This document shows positions 34,777 through 44,587 of a stretch of 59,806 nt of DNA, in pieces. Origin of the DNA: Porticoccaceae bacterium (GTDB taxonomy: Bacteria; Pseudomonadota; Gammaproteobacteria; Pseudomonadales; Porticoccaceae); NCBI GenBank assembly GCA_024644585.1, contig JAHEHM010000001.1, positions 1 to 59,806 of the forward strand, read 5' to 3'. Position 1 is the stretch's first letter. Each line of letters begins with the position of its first letter. The notes beneath the pieces are model-generated. The model worked only from the letters and a program-made list of their open reading frames with translations. It did not search any database and was not told the DNA's origin. The position numbers were made by a program, and so were the translations under genes.

Positions 34777-37700
34777 TTAAAATGTGTAACGGAGACCAAG
34801 GTTATATCTTGGTCCGTTTTGTGAAACACCTAAGACCTGTAACTTCTCTCGACCATACCTTCTTAGGGTAGAGTCAGTTACATTAATACCATCAAGCATA
34901 ATGGTTAGATTATCGTTGATCTCATAGGTTGCACTCAAATCAACCTGGCCGTAGGCCTGGGTATTTTGCGGGTTATTTGCGATAAAGTTACCTTTTGTAT
35001 CATAGGCAGCACCCTCATCTTGACCATCACCACCATAGAAGTCATCTCGCCAGTTGTAGGCAATACGAGTACTGAATCCATCTTTATCATAGAAGGCAAT
35101 TAAGTTTGCAGATTCACTTAAACCAACCAGTGCAAATTGTGGTTCTACACAAACTTTATCGGCACTTGAGCCCTCTTCGCAAGGCTTTGAAGTAATGATG
35201 TTATTGTAACCAACATTTGCCCAAGGCTTGGTATAGTTCGCAATAAAGCCGAAACCACTATCACCAAAGTTATGCTGCAGATTAAATTCCCAACCATAAA
35301 CCATGGCTTCTTTTTCATTGATGGGGCGACTCACTTGAAACACAGCATTATCATTTAGTTCAGGATCAGATAACAGAGGAGCTTCTACTGAAATACCCGG
35401 CATAACCTTTGCAATACCAGCAGTATCATAGACTTCGAGTCCCGCTTGGTTTGCATTAATAACATATTCACTGGCGTCTCCCGTCGTAACATCAGGAACA
35501 CCTCTAATTTCTTCGCCGTTTTCATCTATTCTCACAAAGACGTCCAACAACTGGCTTCCTATAGTTTCGTTTCCTATAAAATTCCTAACATCCTTCTTGA
35601 AATAACCCACAGAGAAATAATCTGTATCACCGTAATACCATTCTAAAGATAAATCTAAATTTCTTGATTCGATGGGTCTGAGGTTCGGGTTACCAGAACT
35701 AGCTGATAGGTTTCCATACTTGTATGACTGACCATTTACTGTGGTTCCACCCTTAATAAGATTATAACTCGGGCGAGTAATAGTCTTACTCATTGAAAAG
35801 CGTCCAACTAGGTCGTCAGAAATTTCAACATTGATATCTAAATTGGGCAAAAATATCCCATAGGCGCCTTCACTCACCTTTGGCTCTGGAAGGACAAGCT
35901 CACCCGTTTCCTTGTCTTCCACCAAAAACTCTTGCCTAACTGTAAACTCACTCCCACCTTCCCATGCTGTACCTATAGGGGTAGGGACATAGGCAGTTGA
36001 AAGAACATCCGTTTCTTCATAGCGCGAACCAATGCGTAGGTTAGTAGGCAAGCTGAAATCAAAATCAGTACTCATCTGGAAATAAGCGGATGTTGTGGTC
36101 TCAGCTGTTTCTTTTTCATTGGTGAAATTAGTTGATGCACAATAGAAATCTCTATTTGGCCCATCCAGGTCATCAGAACATGAACCACCTTTCCAGATGT
36201 CGAGTTCATTCACCGGGTATGTTCTTGCTAAATCTGAAAGTGTTTTGATATCAATGTGGAAGGCTTCTGACTGAAGGTACTCATAATCACTGCCAGATAC
36301 AGCATCAAACGCACTCGAAAGGTCAACTCTGGTCAATGCATCGATATTAAGATCTCCAGGATCAGAGATACCACTCCAGGAGTTTCGTTGTACAACAGCG
36401 CTCTTAGTATTATTAGTCACTTCGGTTAACTCGACACCAAAATCAATGCTTGAGAAATCTGAAATATCAAAGGTGCCACCGAATCTTGTCTGTTCAATAT
36501 CCATTCTGGATCGACCATTACTGATAACACTACCAGAGATAATCATGTCATTGGAGTAGATAGGACGATCAGTTTCATCACCCAGCTCATCAGCTGCAAT
36601 ACAACTTTCAGAATCCATACCTAATACAAGTATAGGAAGGTCTTCCGTAAAATAAGCCTTTGAAACACAACGGTTATAGCTAGAAATAGTTACTAGTGAG
36701 CCCGTACCATTGATATTATCTTGCGGACCTGATTTAGCGAGAGACTGGTGGTGATCTAACTCAAGCTGCAATCTATCGGTGGCAAACCATTCAAAATTAA
36801 CGCCGAAAGAATTATTTTGGCTCCTTGATCCGGTAGCACCCTGACCAACAGGATAATCGTTGTTAGCTCTCTCTTCTCGATAAAGTATAGGCGAAGCATT
36901 TGGCGATGAATTATCCCAAACAGTATCCTGCCTGCTAGCCTCACGACCACTGAACCAAGCAGAAAGATCATTGAAATCACTGCCAAACTCGAGACCTGAA
37001 TAGGTATAATCTATGGTTGTGGTTAAAGATTCAATAGGTCTGTACTGCAAAGTGAGCTGGCTATTTTTCCTATCTGCTTCGTAGGAAGTTACTCGATAAG
37101 TCAGATTTTGCGGTAACGAAGTTGTTGCTAACCCATTGGGCATTCCATTATCAACAAACCATTCAGACCAATCAGATTGCGACAACCGACCATGATGAAT
37201 TTGCCCCGCTGCATGCCCATTAGCAGTGTCCATGGGAGCTGAATATAGAGGCCCATCAGCATCTGCTAGAAATGTTTTCCAGCCTGAGACACCTGCATTG
37301 CGATCAGCATTATTTCGCTTTTGATAGGACAGGCTAAGTGAAACACCTAAGGTATCATCCAAAAAAGTATCCGAGACAATGCCTGAAATTTCTGGACTAA
37401 TCCCCTCTCGTTCAAAATCAAACACGTCCCAGACATCTGTAAGGTTCGGAGCAATCTCATCAGTTGCAATTATTGATGTGTCATACATGGCTTTTATGCC
37501 AAAAGAACGAACATAACCAGCTTCAAGGGGCTTAGTAGAGATGATATTGATAAGTGAACCAATGCCACCCGATGGGACCGAAGCGTCACCTGTTTTGTTA
37601 ACAACAACAGCTGCTACGCCTTCAGAAGCGAGATCACCGAAATCAAAAGAACGACTATCACCAGAATGTGTTGGCATTTGGCGGCCATTCAAGGTCACCA

Positions 37701-38022
37701 TATTGTATTCAGGGCCAAAACCACGAACGGTTACTTTGCTACCTTCACCTCTGGATCTATCAATCGATACACCAGTAATACGCTGAAGTGCTTCTGCAAG
37801 GTTAGTGTCTGGGAATTTACCCATGTCTTCAGCAGAAATTGCATCCGCGACACCTGCCGTATCACGTTTAATATCCATTGATTTCTTAAGACTGGCTCGA
37901 ATACCACCCTCAACAATGACCTCTTCGATCTCAAGCTCTTGCGCCTGAGAAAAAGATGGCATCGTGGATCCAACCAATGCAACAGCAACACTGTTAGAAA
38001 GAACGTTCTTCTTGAATAACAT
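34777..38022 (-). CDS. TonB-dependent outer-membrane receptor (Caulobacter-type)
   Basis: A 1081-residue TonB-dependent transporter for import of a bound ligand across the outer membrane. A signal peptide (SNSVAVALVGSTMPSFSQAQ) is followed by a TonB-box-like IEEVIVEG, a plug domain (about 50-170: DTAGVADAISAEDMGKFPDTNLAEALQRI in part, VTVRGFGPEYN) and a 22-strand barrel ending in the typical aromatic YTF. The SapC, cupin and halogenase neighbours and the glucan genes about 3 kb away suggest a glycan ligand, possibly laminarin oligosaccharides; the ligand is not proven by sequence. The promoter region 38023-38282 has no ORF. Confidence 0.92.
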   Translation of the reverse strand: MLFKKNVLSNSVAVALVGSTMPSFSQAQELEIEEVIVEGGIRASLKKSMDIKRDTAGVADAISAEDMGKFPDTNLAEALQRITGVSIDRSRGEGSKVTVRGFGPEYNMVTLNGRQMPTHSGDSRSFDFGDLASEGVAAVVVNKTGDASVPSGGIGSLINIISTKPLEAGYVRSFGIKAMYDTSIIATDEIAPNLTDVWDVFDFEREGISPEISGIVSDTFLDDTLGVSLSLSYQKRNNADRNAGVSGWKTFLADADGPLYSAPMDTANGHAAGQIHHGRLSQSDWSEWFVDNGMPNGLATTSLPQNLTYRVTSYEADRKNSQLTLQYRPIESLTTTIDYTYSGLEFGSDFNDLSAWFSGREASRQDTVWDNSSPNASPILYREERANNDYPVGQGATGSRSQNNSFGVNFEWFATDRLQLELDHHQSLAKSGPQDNINGTGSLVTISSYNRCVSKAYFTEDLPILVLGMDSESCIAADELGDETDRPIYSNDMIISGSVISNGRSRMDIEQTRFGGTFDISDFSSIDFGVELTEVTNNTKSAVVQRNSWSGISDPGDLNIDALTRVDLSSAFDAVSGSDYEYLQSEAFHIDIKTLSDLARTYPVNELDIWKGGSCSDDLDGPNRDFYCASTNFTNEKETAETTTSAYFQMSTDFDFSLPTNLRIGSRYEETDVLSTAYVPTPIGTAWEGGSEFTVRQEFLVEDKETGELVLPEPKVSEGAYGIFLPNLDINVEISDDLVGRFSMSKTITRPSYNLIKGGTTVNGQSYKYGNLSASSGNPNLRPIESRNLDLSLEWYYGDTDYFSVGYFKKDVRNFIGNETIGSQLLDVFVRIDENGEEIRGVPDVTTGDASEYVINANQAGLEVYDTAGIAKVMPGISVEAPLLSDPELNDNAVFQVSRPINEKEAMVYGWEFNLQHNFGDSGFGFIANYTKPWANVGYNNIITSKPCEEGSSADKVCVEPQFALVGLSESANLIAFYDKDGFSTRIAYNWRDDFYGGDGQDEGAAYDTKGNFIANNPQNTQAYGQVDLSATYEINDNLTIMLDGINVTDSTLRRYGREKLQVLGVSQNGPRYNLGLRYTF

Positions 38023-38282
38023 TTTATGTACAACCCCCTAAAAAAATACTTTAAAACCGACGCTTAATATTCAAACGAACAAAGCAAGCCCAGCTCAATC
38101 CGATAAAATACATCTTCAGGGCTTTAAAGGCATTGTTTTTGAGACGAAATTCACATATATGCGATAACAGGGGCAGCTGAGCAAAAATATTGCCACAAGG
38201 TGCTATTTATTTGACTTTTTTGTTTAAAAACAAAACCCAAAAAATGTTTTGTAAATCTTTTTTTCTCGTCAAAAAAACACTC

Positions 38283-39071
38283 TTAATTAAGCGGGATTCG
38301 ATTAAGGTAAAAAGCTAGCCTAATACCAGCTTGATGAAGCCGTTTTTTTGCAATGGGTTGGTTTTTCTCATGATACCAGCGCCCCAAAGGCATAATTTTT
38401 TGGTCTTCACCAACACCAAAATCATATATGTTTTCATTTAGAATTAACGACTCATTCGCCCAATCGGCAAAGGTTGAATGCTGCCACTTTAACCGCTGAG
38501 ACTTCGATGGCTTTTCAAAGGTTTTCGCATATTCTTTGGCACTGAGCTTTGAATGGGTGAGCAAGCCATCCCAAACCCTATGAAGGTTATGTTTTCGTGG
38601 AGAATTATACCAATTAACCGCCACCCGATTACCGCCTGCATCGTCATATTTACCCACATGTAATGGCTGATGAACGTCACCCACAAAATGTACAAAAAAC
38701 ATCAACGCTTCGCGCCTTGCTTGCTTCGAATTATCTGGCTTTTGTAATTCTTGATAAAAGTAATCCAAAGCCCACAAAATATCCCCAACAGGGACTGGCC
38801 TGTGCTTATCAAAATTTTGATTAGGACCAGCGTTTATATAGTGCCAACGCTTAGAATGGGCCCATTTTGGATCTGATTTAATACTATCAGCCCATGAAGA
38901 AACCGATGCCAATGACTCTCCGTCAAGCAATAGGTTAACCTGCTTTCTTGCCGCCTCTGATAGATTATTTTCCGCAATAATCGCGACAACTTGATGCTCC
39001 TTTTCCCACCAAGCTAAAACGGGTGTGGCGTAAAAAAATATCACAAATAAAAAAATAACTGTTCGAATCAT
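38283..39071 (-). CDS. Secreted S1/P1-type nuclease
   Basis: A 262-residue zinc nuclease that degrades single-stranded DNA/RNA and 3'-nucleotides outside the cytoplasm. A signal peptide of 20 residues ends ...PVLA, leaving W21 as the mature N-terminus, the residue that binds zinc through its main chain in this family. Other zinc ligands are in HQVV, WHYIN, HFVGDVHQPLHVG and WDGLLTH. It probably helps the cell scavenge phosphate and nucleosides. It is a single gene between the TonB receptor and the peptidase. Confidence 0.92.
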   Translation of the reverse strand: MIRTVIFLFVIFFYATPVLAWWEKEHQVVAIIAENNLSEAARKQVNLLLDGESLASVSSWADSIKSDPKWAHSKRWHYINAGPNQNFDKHRPVPVGDILWALDYFYQELQKPDNSKQARREALMFFVHFVGDVHQPLHVGKYDDAGGNRVAVNWYNSPRKHNLHRVWDGLLTHSKLSAKEYAKTFEKPSKSQRLKWQHSTFADWANESLILNENIYDFGVGEDQKIMPLGRWYHEKNQPIAKKRLHQAGIRLAFYLNRIPLN

Positions 39072-39252
39072 TTATGATTACCTAAGAACAATATGTATGG
39101 CTGAGTGTAATATAAAATAAATTTTCTATAAATTATTAAATCCTAAGCTATGGAGTCTATTGACAGAAACCCTAGGCATGGTAGTTTTAAACTGACAACA
39201 ATGAACGTATAAGGCCATACGCTCTTTTAATTAATACATTAGCAGGCATCCA

Positions 39253-41148
39253 ATGATTACAAACAAATATTATTTCCCCCTAACTCTTATACTGTTTTTA
39301 TTGTTTGGTTGTAGTGATGAGCCTTTAGAGTATGAGATAGCACCCACCCCTAATATCGTAACCAACGAACAATACACCTGGGATCTAACCGACCTATACC
39401 CTGACCTCAGCGCCTGGCAAGTCGCTAAAGAAAAAGCCGCTCAGCAAATAAAAGATCTAAGCAAGTTACAGGGCGCCCTTGGCAACAGTTCGGCAACACT
39501 TTTATCTGCCTCCGATCAAATATCAGCCGTCTACAAAGACGTTGTGCGCATCTATGTGCATGCCAACCTGAATGCTGATGTTGATACTCGTATCGCTGAA
39601 AACCAAGAGCGTAGTCAATTAGCACGCAATCTTTTTAGCGATCTCAGTGCAGCTATTAGTTGGTATAACCCAGAACTATTAGCGTTAGGCGAAAAGAAAA
39701 TTGCCCAATTTCTTGCTCAAGAGCCGGCATTGGCCAAACATGGTTTTGGTATAAATGATGCACTGCGTCGCGCACCTCATACGCTTGTTAGTGAGATTGA
39801 GACCCTATTGGCGAAAACAAGCAAACTAACCAGCGGCGCTAATTCTATTTACTCGGTTTTCGCTAACGCTAATATGCCCTGGCCAACGGTGACTTTGTCT
39901 AATGGTAAAGAGATAAGACTAAGTCAGGCTGGCTATTCTGCTGGTAGGCAGGCAACATCAAGAGAAGACCGAAAAATGGTTTTTGATACTTTCTGGTCAG
40001 TATGGCAGGACTACGAAGCCACTCTGGGCGCGATCATGAATTCGCAAATCCAAGGGTTAGCCTTTAAAACTGATGCTCGAAACTATAAAAGCTCTCTCGG
40101 GCGAGCGCTGTTTGATGACAATATGCCGCCTGAGGTCTACGAGACTCTTGTTGAAGAGGTGAATCAATCACTACCCACTCTCCACCGGTATTTTAAATTG
40201 CGCAAACGCATGCTCGGCATAAAAGATGAGATGCGTTACTACGATATATACCCGCCTTTGGTTAACCTCAACAAACAATTTAGCATTGAAGATTCTATTG
40301 AGGTTACAAGACGTGCATTGAAACCTTTGGGTGCAGAGTATATGGCAGCTTATGATCTTGGCGTTAAAAATCGCTGGATGCATGTTTACCCATCAGAAGG
40401 CAAGCGATCGGGTGCCTATATGTCAGGCGGTGCCTATGATGTTCACCCTTATGTGTTGCTTAATCATAATGACGATTTTGAAAGCGCTTCAACTTTTGCC
40501 CATGAATATGGCCATGCCGTTCATTCAGTTTTAGCCAATGCACAGCAGCCATGGGAGACTGCTGGCTACTCAACCTTTATCGCTGAAACGGCGTCTATTA
40601 TGAATGAGATGCTGCTTCAGGATATGGTGATAGACGAGGCTAAAACTGATAATGAAAAGCTATTTTATTTGGGTATTGGCCTTGAAGCATTACGCGGTAC
40701 TTTTTACCGACAAACCATGTTTGCAGAATTCGAACTAAAAATTAATCAGGAAGTAGAATCTGGCAATGTTCTCACTGGCTCTAAGCTGAGCTCAATGTAT
40801 TTGGAGTTACTAAAACGCTATCATGGCCATGATCAGGGCGTAATGACCATCGATGATTTATACAGCATAGAATGGGCCTATATTCCGCATTTTTATTATG
40901 ATTTTTATGTTTTCCAATATGCCACATCGATTGCCGCTGCCAGTGGCCTAGCCAAGAAAATCAGCACCGGGAATCAACAATCTCAGCAAGACTTTATTAC
41001 ATTACTAAAGGCGGGTGGTTCTGATTACCCCTATGAGTTAATGAAGAATGCTGGCATTGATATGGCAACTCCAGCGCCCTATCGAGCACTGGTGGAACGC
41101 ATGAATAAGATTATGGACGAAATGGAAACCATTCTAGATCGCAGCTAA
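39253..41148 (+). CDS. M3-family oligoendopeptidase F-like lipoprotein
   Basis: A 631-residue zinc metallopeptidase of family M3 (PepF-like) with the HExxH motif in FAHEYGHAVHS and a downstream glutamate in FIAETASIMNE. A lipoprotein signal peptide (LTLILFLLFGCSDEP; lipid cysteine C20) places it in the periplasm attached to a membrane. It should degrade short peptides taken in through the outer membrane. It is transcribed alone and converges with the GH17 lipoprotein gene. Confidence 0.92.
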   Translation: MITNKYYFPLTLILFLLFGCSDEPLEYEIAPTPNIVTNEQYTWDLTDLYPDLSAWQVAKEKAAQQIKDLSKLQGALGNSSATLLSASDQISAVYKDVVRIYVHANLNADVDTRIAENQERSQLARNLFSDLSAAISWYNPELLALGEKKIAQFLAQEPALAKHGFGINDALRRAPHTLVSEIETLLAKTSKLTSGANSIYSVFANANMPWPTVTLSNGKEIRLSQAGYSAGRQATSREDRKMVFDTFWSVWQDYEATLGAIMNSQIQGLAFKTDARNYKSSLGRALFDDNMPPEVYETLVEEVNQSLPTLHRYFKLRKRMLGIKDEMRYYDIYPPLVNLNKQFSIEDSIEVTRRALKPLGAEYMAAYDLGVKNRWMHVYPSEGKRSGAYMSGGAYDVHPYVLLNHNDDFESASTFAHEYGHAVHSVLANAQQPWETAGYSTFIAETASIMNEMLLQDMVIDEAKTDNEKLFYLGIGLEALRGTFYRQTMFAEFELKINQEVESGNVLTGSKLSSMYLELLKRYHGHDQGVMTIDDLYSIEWAYIPHFYYDFYVFQYATSIAAASGLAKKISTGNQQSQQDFITLLKAGGSDYPYELMKNAGIDMATPAPYRALVERMNKIMDEMETILDRS

Positions 41149-41166
41149 CCAGCACAATAAGTCGAC

Positions 41167-41193
41167 GCAAAAAAAGGGGCTAAAATAGCCCCC
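41167..41193 (-). terminator. Rho-independent terminator after the GH17 lipoprotein gene
   Basis: GGGGCTA-AAA-TAGCCCC preceded on the plus strand by an eight-A run, so the minus-strand transcript ends with a stem and eight U. It serves the gene at 41212-43095; the plus side has no T-run. Confidence 0.85.
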
Positions 41194-41211
41194 TGTATAG
41201 TTCAACATAAA

Positions 41212-43095
41212 CTAGTTTTTAGAGTAATAGATATTTCTGATATCAAGGCCCTTATTGTCTGCTGAAAAACTACTCCACAGATATAAAATGCCAGTGACAT
41301 CGGTTAGGTCGGCACCCTTATCGATTTTTGCTAGTGGTAGTTTATAGCTAACCCAATCTTCGGTTAGCTGGCTATCCGCTTGTGGGCCAAATGACTGAAA
41401 ATTATTAACCTGTGTGCCCGCTAAAAAGATACCGGTTTGAAAACCAATATTAAAAGCCAATGAAGCATCGCCGCGTATATCAAAATTCAAATAACCTGAT
41501 GCGAAATTAGATAGATTTTCACCATGATCGCCCTGCAGTTCTAGGCCACCACCCCACCAGTTGCCTATGCGGGTAGTCACCTCAATAATACTGTCATCAG
41601 TCATCTGAATATTCATAGTACCTTCCCAAGGGTTAAGTTTTATCTCATTACTTGGGTAGGTCATATCGTTTTCAGTTGAGGGGATCATGGCAGGATTAAC
41701 CACAACATAGGTCTCTGCCTCAACGGGCTTGCCTGCCACAGCATTAGGGTTAACCGTAGTAAGCTTGCGAATGCCCATTTGGCTCTTGAAGGGTGGCAAC
41801 AACACATCTTGCATTAACGCCGCTCGATCTCCCTGATAACTCTTTGTTAAGGGCTTACCACCGCGCGTTAATCCCTCAAAGGCCTTCTGATCCACTAAAT
41901 CCCACAGGGCATATTTAATCGTGTTATCCAAGGCGACTAATCCAAAATGATTTTCCGAACCGTTGACATCGTGGGGGTCTTTCCACTGCTCATCAAAGGC
42001 CTCAAAGTAGAACACCGACATACCTGCCGACTTTTCCCAGTCGCGCATATGTTTATAGAATATTGCCTGCTTGAGCTCATCAGCGGCTTTAGAACCAGTG
42101 GCGCCATAGGCAGTGGCTGCAATCGATGACCAGCCTGTTTCTCCAATATGAATGGGTTTTTCAATCCCCAAACTTGCCAAATAATCCGCTACACCCTGAT
42201 ACTGAGAAATAGCGTACTGTTTAGCGCGCAACATAGCAGCTTCAATCATTTGCTGTTCTGAAAGCTGCTCTTCGTGCTTTAACACCCCCCAAAAATCTGA
42301 ATTGTAGTGGGAGTCATGAAATGGATAGGTATGCACCGAAAGGAAATCAACAGCATTAATTAATTTCACTAGGTCATCTGTATGGTAGCCCTTGTCGCCC
42401 CCACCCCAGGATTCGAAATTATCAGAACTGGTAACCCATAGGTCAGCGGGCAAGTCCCCTGCCTGCTTTAGATCCTGCAAATAATTCACCCAGCGAAGAA
42501 TAGTTTTAGGATAGACAAAGTATTTTACCGCCCATTGCACCATGGCCTCATTGCCCACGGCAATAACCTTAACAATATCTGGGTATTGATTGGCTAATTC
42601 CGCTGCTTTGTTTATTTCCGTGCGATTATTCTCTTCACTTTCTTGATGATGGTCAGGCTCAAGATCTGTCCAAGCATTTTTACAGTCGATCCATGCACCG
42701 AGCATCACATACATTTCAAAGCTTGGATCTGCCTGTTTTAACTCACTAATGGCTTGAAGCATACGTTCCGCTTGAGGAAATTGCGAAGCATTATAGGTGC
42801 GAAGCACTCTCACCCCCATGGCATACAGAATTTGCATATCTTCTTTGAGGTCTGCAACTGTTGGCCCCTGCTCACGGGTTTTTTCGCGATAGCCACCATA
42901 GGAGATTGCCGGATAATTTGGATTACCCAGAATCTCAGCGGCTGAAGGGCTAGTAGACTGATTAGATTGCAAGGCATTGTCACAACCAGAAACCACTAAA
43001 ACCATAAGCGAAATAAGAATAGAGGCAGAAAATATTTTCACTAGTAGAAACCTTATACTGTTATTGATTAATTGGGTCGTAATTATATTACTCAT
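41212..43095 (-). CDS. GH17-like beta-1,3-glucanase lipoprotein with a C-terminal carbohydrate-binding-like domain
   Basis: A 627-residue lipoprotein; the lipobox is LVVSGC with lipid cysteine C38. Residues about 60-420 form a GH17-type (beta/alpha)8 barrel with acid/base E183 in AVGNEAMV and nucleophile E319 in HIGETGWSS. The last 150 residues look like a beta-sandwich domain, possibly sugar-binding (NWWGGGLELQGDHG, LNFDIRGDAS). It probably cuts beta-1,3-glucan (laminarin) in the periplasm or at the surface. The ATG at 43095 has no clear ribosome site; a GTG about 57 bases downstream in the leader is an alternative start. Divergent from the enzyme at 43188. Confidence 0.88.
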   Translation of the reverse strand: MSNIITTQLINNSIRFLLVKIFSASILISLMVLVVSGCDNALQSNQSTSPSAAEILGNPNYPAISYGGYREKTREQGPTVADLKEDMQILYAMGVRVLRTYNASQFPQAERMLQAISELKQADPSFEMYVMLGAWIDCKNAWTDLEPDHHQESEENNRTEINKAAELANQYPDIVKVIAVGNEAMVQWAVKYFVYPKTILRWVNYLQDLKQAGDLPADLWVTSSDNFESWGGGDKGYHTDDLVKLINAVDFLSVHTYPFHDSHYNSDFWGVLKHEEQLSEQQMIEAAMLRAKQYAISQYQGVADYLASLGIEKPIHIGETGWSSIAATAYGATGSKAADELKQAIFYKHMRDWEKSAGMSVFYFEAFDEQWKDPHDVNGSENHFGLVALDNTIKYALWDLVDQKAFEGLTRGGKPLTKSYQGDRAALMQDVLLPPFKSQMGIRKLTTVNPNAVAGKPVEAETYVVVNPAMIPSTENDMTYPSNEIKLNPWEGTMNIQMTDDSIIEVTTRIGNWWGGGLELQGDHGENLSNFASGYLNFDIRGDASLAFNIGFQTGIFLAGTQVNNFQSFGPQADSQLTEDWVSYKLPLAKIDKGADLTDVTGILYLWSSFSADNKGLDIRNIYYSKN

Positions 43096-43187
43096 TGGCT
43101 AATTTTGACTAGCAACAATAAGCCTTGTTTTGTATGACACCCAGAAATAGAATACGACCCACTTTAAAATTCAAGAGTTTTCTTCAC

Positions 43188-44438
43188 ATGTCCCCCGCTA
43201 ACGTCAAATTGCATCAGATTGATAATAAATTTCAACTTAAAGTAAATGGCCAGCCTTTTTATATCAATGGTGCTGGTGTTGATTTTGGCAGCATTAAAAG
43301 CCTCGCCGACTTTGGCGGCAATGCATTTCGTACCTGGCGAGTCAATAATGGTGAGAAAACTGGTCGGGAAATTCTAGATGAGGCTCATCAATATGGGCTT
43401 ATGGTGTGTATGGGACTTGAGGTCGAACGTGAGCGTCATGGTTTTGATTACGATGACGAGGTCGCAGTTGCCAAGCAACTGGCCGAAATCAAGCAAGATA
43501 TTCTCGATCTAAAGGATCATCCTGCACTCTTAATGTGGGGCATTGGCAATGAGCTTAATCTTCGCCATAAAAACCCAAAAGTGTGGGATGCGGTGAATGA
43601 TCTTTCCAAAATGATTCATAAAATAGACCCTAACCACCCTACCACTACCATGCTTGCCGGCGCTGAACCCGATGAAATTAAATTAGTTGCGGCGCGCTGT
43701 CCCGATCTGGATCTGCTGTCTTTTCAGATTTATGGCGAAATAAATAAGCTACCGAGCTTTTTACAAAAAAGTAACTATTCGGGCGCTTATATGATTACCG
43801 AATGGGGTGCCACTGGCCATTGGGAATGTACCCAAACTGATTGGGAGCGACCGATTGAATCCAATAGCACCGAGAAGGCCGCTGACTATCATTCGCGCTT
43901 TTCAAATGTTATTGCCGCAGATAAAACTCAGTGCATTGGCTCCTTTGTTTTTCTGTGGGGACAAAAGCAAGAGCGAACTCCCACCTGGTATGGCTTATTT
44001 TTGGAAAATAATAACAGTACCGAGGCAGCTCAAGTCATGCAGTATCTTTGGACGGGACAATGGGCCACTCATAGAATTCCACAGATAGGTAAGCTTAGGG
44101 TAAATAACATGCTTGCTGAGGAAAACGTTCACTTGCAAGCTCAACAAACCTACAGCGCAACCATCGATATAAAAAGCACAGATAAAAACCTCAGCTATCG
44201 ATGGGAAATTATGGAAGAAGTTGACCGTAATATGGAAAGTGATGGTGGCGATTTTGAGCCTACGCCAGCGATTGTATGGCAGCAATCCGAATCATCTAGC
44301 CTGAAACAGGTAACATTTGTAGCGCCTGACAAAGGCGAATATCGTCTATTTGTTTATATAGATGACTTGCATGGTGGGACGGCTACCGCAAATATGCCTA
44401 TTTTAGTCGAATCGGCAGGGACTCCCTCTAAAGCCTAA
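43188..44438 (+). CDS. GH2/GH5-like TIM-barrel glycoside hydrolase
   Basis: About 416 residues. The N-terminal 300 form a clan A barrel resembling the catalytic domain of family 2: YINGAGVDFG, FRTWRVNNG, acid/base glutamate in GIGNELNLR and likely nucleophile in ITEWGATG. The last 100 residues look like a beta-sandwich. No signal peptide is visible, so it should be cytoplasmic. The track begins at a TTG (43125); the ATG at 43188 with AAGAG upstream is preferred but not certain. Its place among GH17 and phosphorylase-like genes suggests trimming of glucan side branches or oligosaccharides; the linkage is unknown. Confidence 0.78.
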   Translation: MSPANVKLHQIDNKFQLKVNGQPFYINGAGVDFGSIKSLADFGGNAFRTWRVNNGEKTGREILDEAHQYGLMVCMGLEVERERHGFDYDDEVAVAKQLAEIKQDILDLKDHPALLMWGIGNELNLRHKNPKVWDAVNDLSKMIHKIDPNHPTTTMLAGAEPDEIKLVAARCPDLDLLSFQIYGEINKLPSFLQKSNYSGAYMITEWGATGHWECTQTDWERPIESNSTEKAADYHSRFSNVIAADKTQCIGSFVFLWGQKQERTPTWYGLFLENNNSTEAAQVMQYLWTGQWATHRIPQIGKLRVNNMLAEENVHLQAQQTYSATIDIKSTDKNLSYRWEIMEEVDRNMESDGGDFEPTPAIVWQQSESSSLKQVTFVAPDKGEYRLFVYIDDLHGGTATANMPILVESAGTPSKA

Positions 44439-44459
44439 CCTATACTCATTTGGTATAGG
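44439..44459 (+). repeat. Short hairpin after the TIM-barrel hydrolase gene
   Basis: CCTATAC-N7-GTATAGG directly after the stop codon, followed by TCTATATG rather than a T-run. It may be a weak terminator or an mRNA 3'-end structure. Confidence 0.4.
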
Positions 44460-44500
44460 TCTATATGATGGTAGACTCAATAAAAAACTAGTTAAACCCT

Positions 44501-44534
44501 GTTGTAACTGGCGGTTTAATCGCTTTATTACAAC
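44501..44534. promoter_or_regulatory. Possible operator: GTTGTAAC/ATTACAAC pair upstream of the MFS gene
   Basis: GTTGTAAC at 44501-44508 and ATTACAAC at 44527-44534 face each other within the 149-base gap before the sugar symporter. The same GTTGTAAC word and its inverse occur before the GH17 gene at 49953 (49824-49831 and 49863-49870). The shared words suggest a common regulator of the glucan genes; spacing differs (26 against 39 bases). Confidence 0.4.
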
Positions 44535-44587
44535 TGTAGCGAGTGAAAATCACTTATAACTAATAATAACTTTAGAAGAACTGGACT

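Noticed and set aside
43047-43083. GAAACC and CGTAAT upstream of the TIM-barrel hydrolase gene
   Set aside because: The two boxes are 25 bases apart, too far for the shared pattern, and the gene is not of the stress type.
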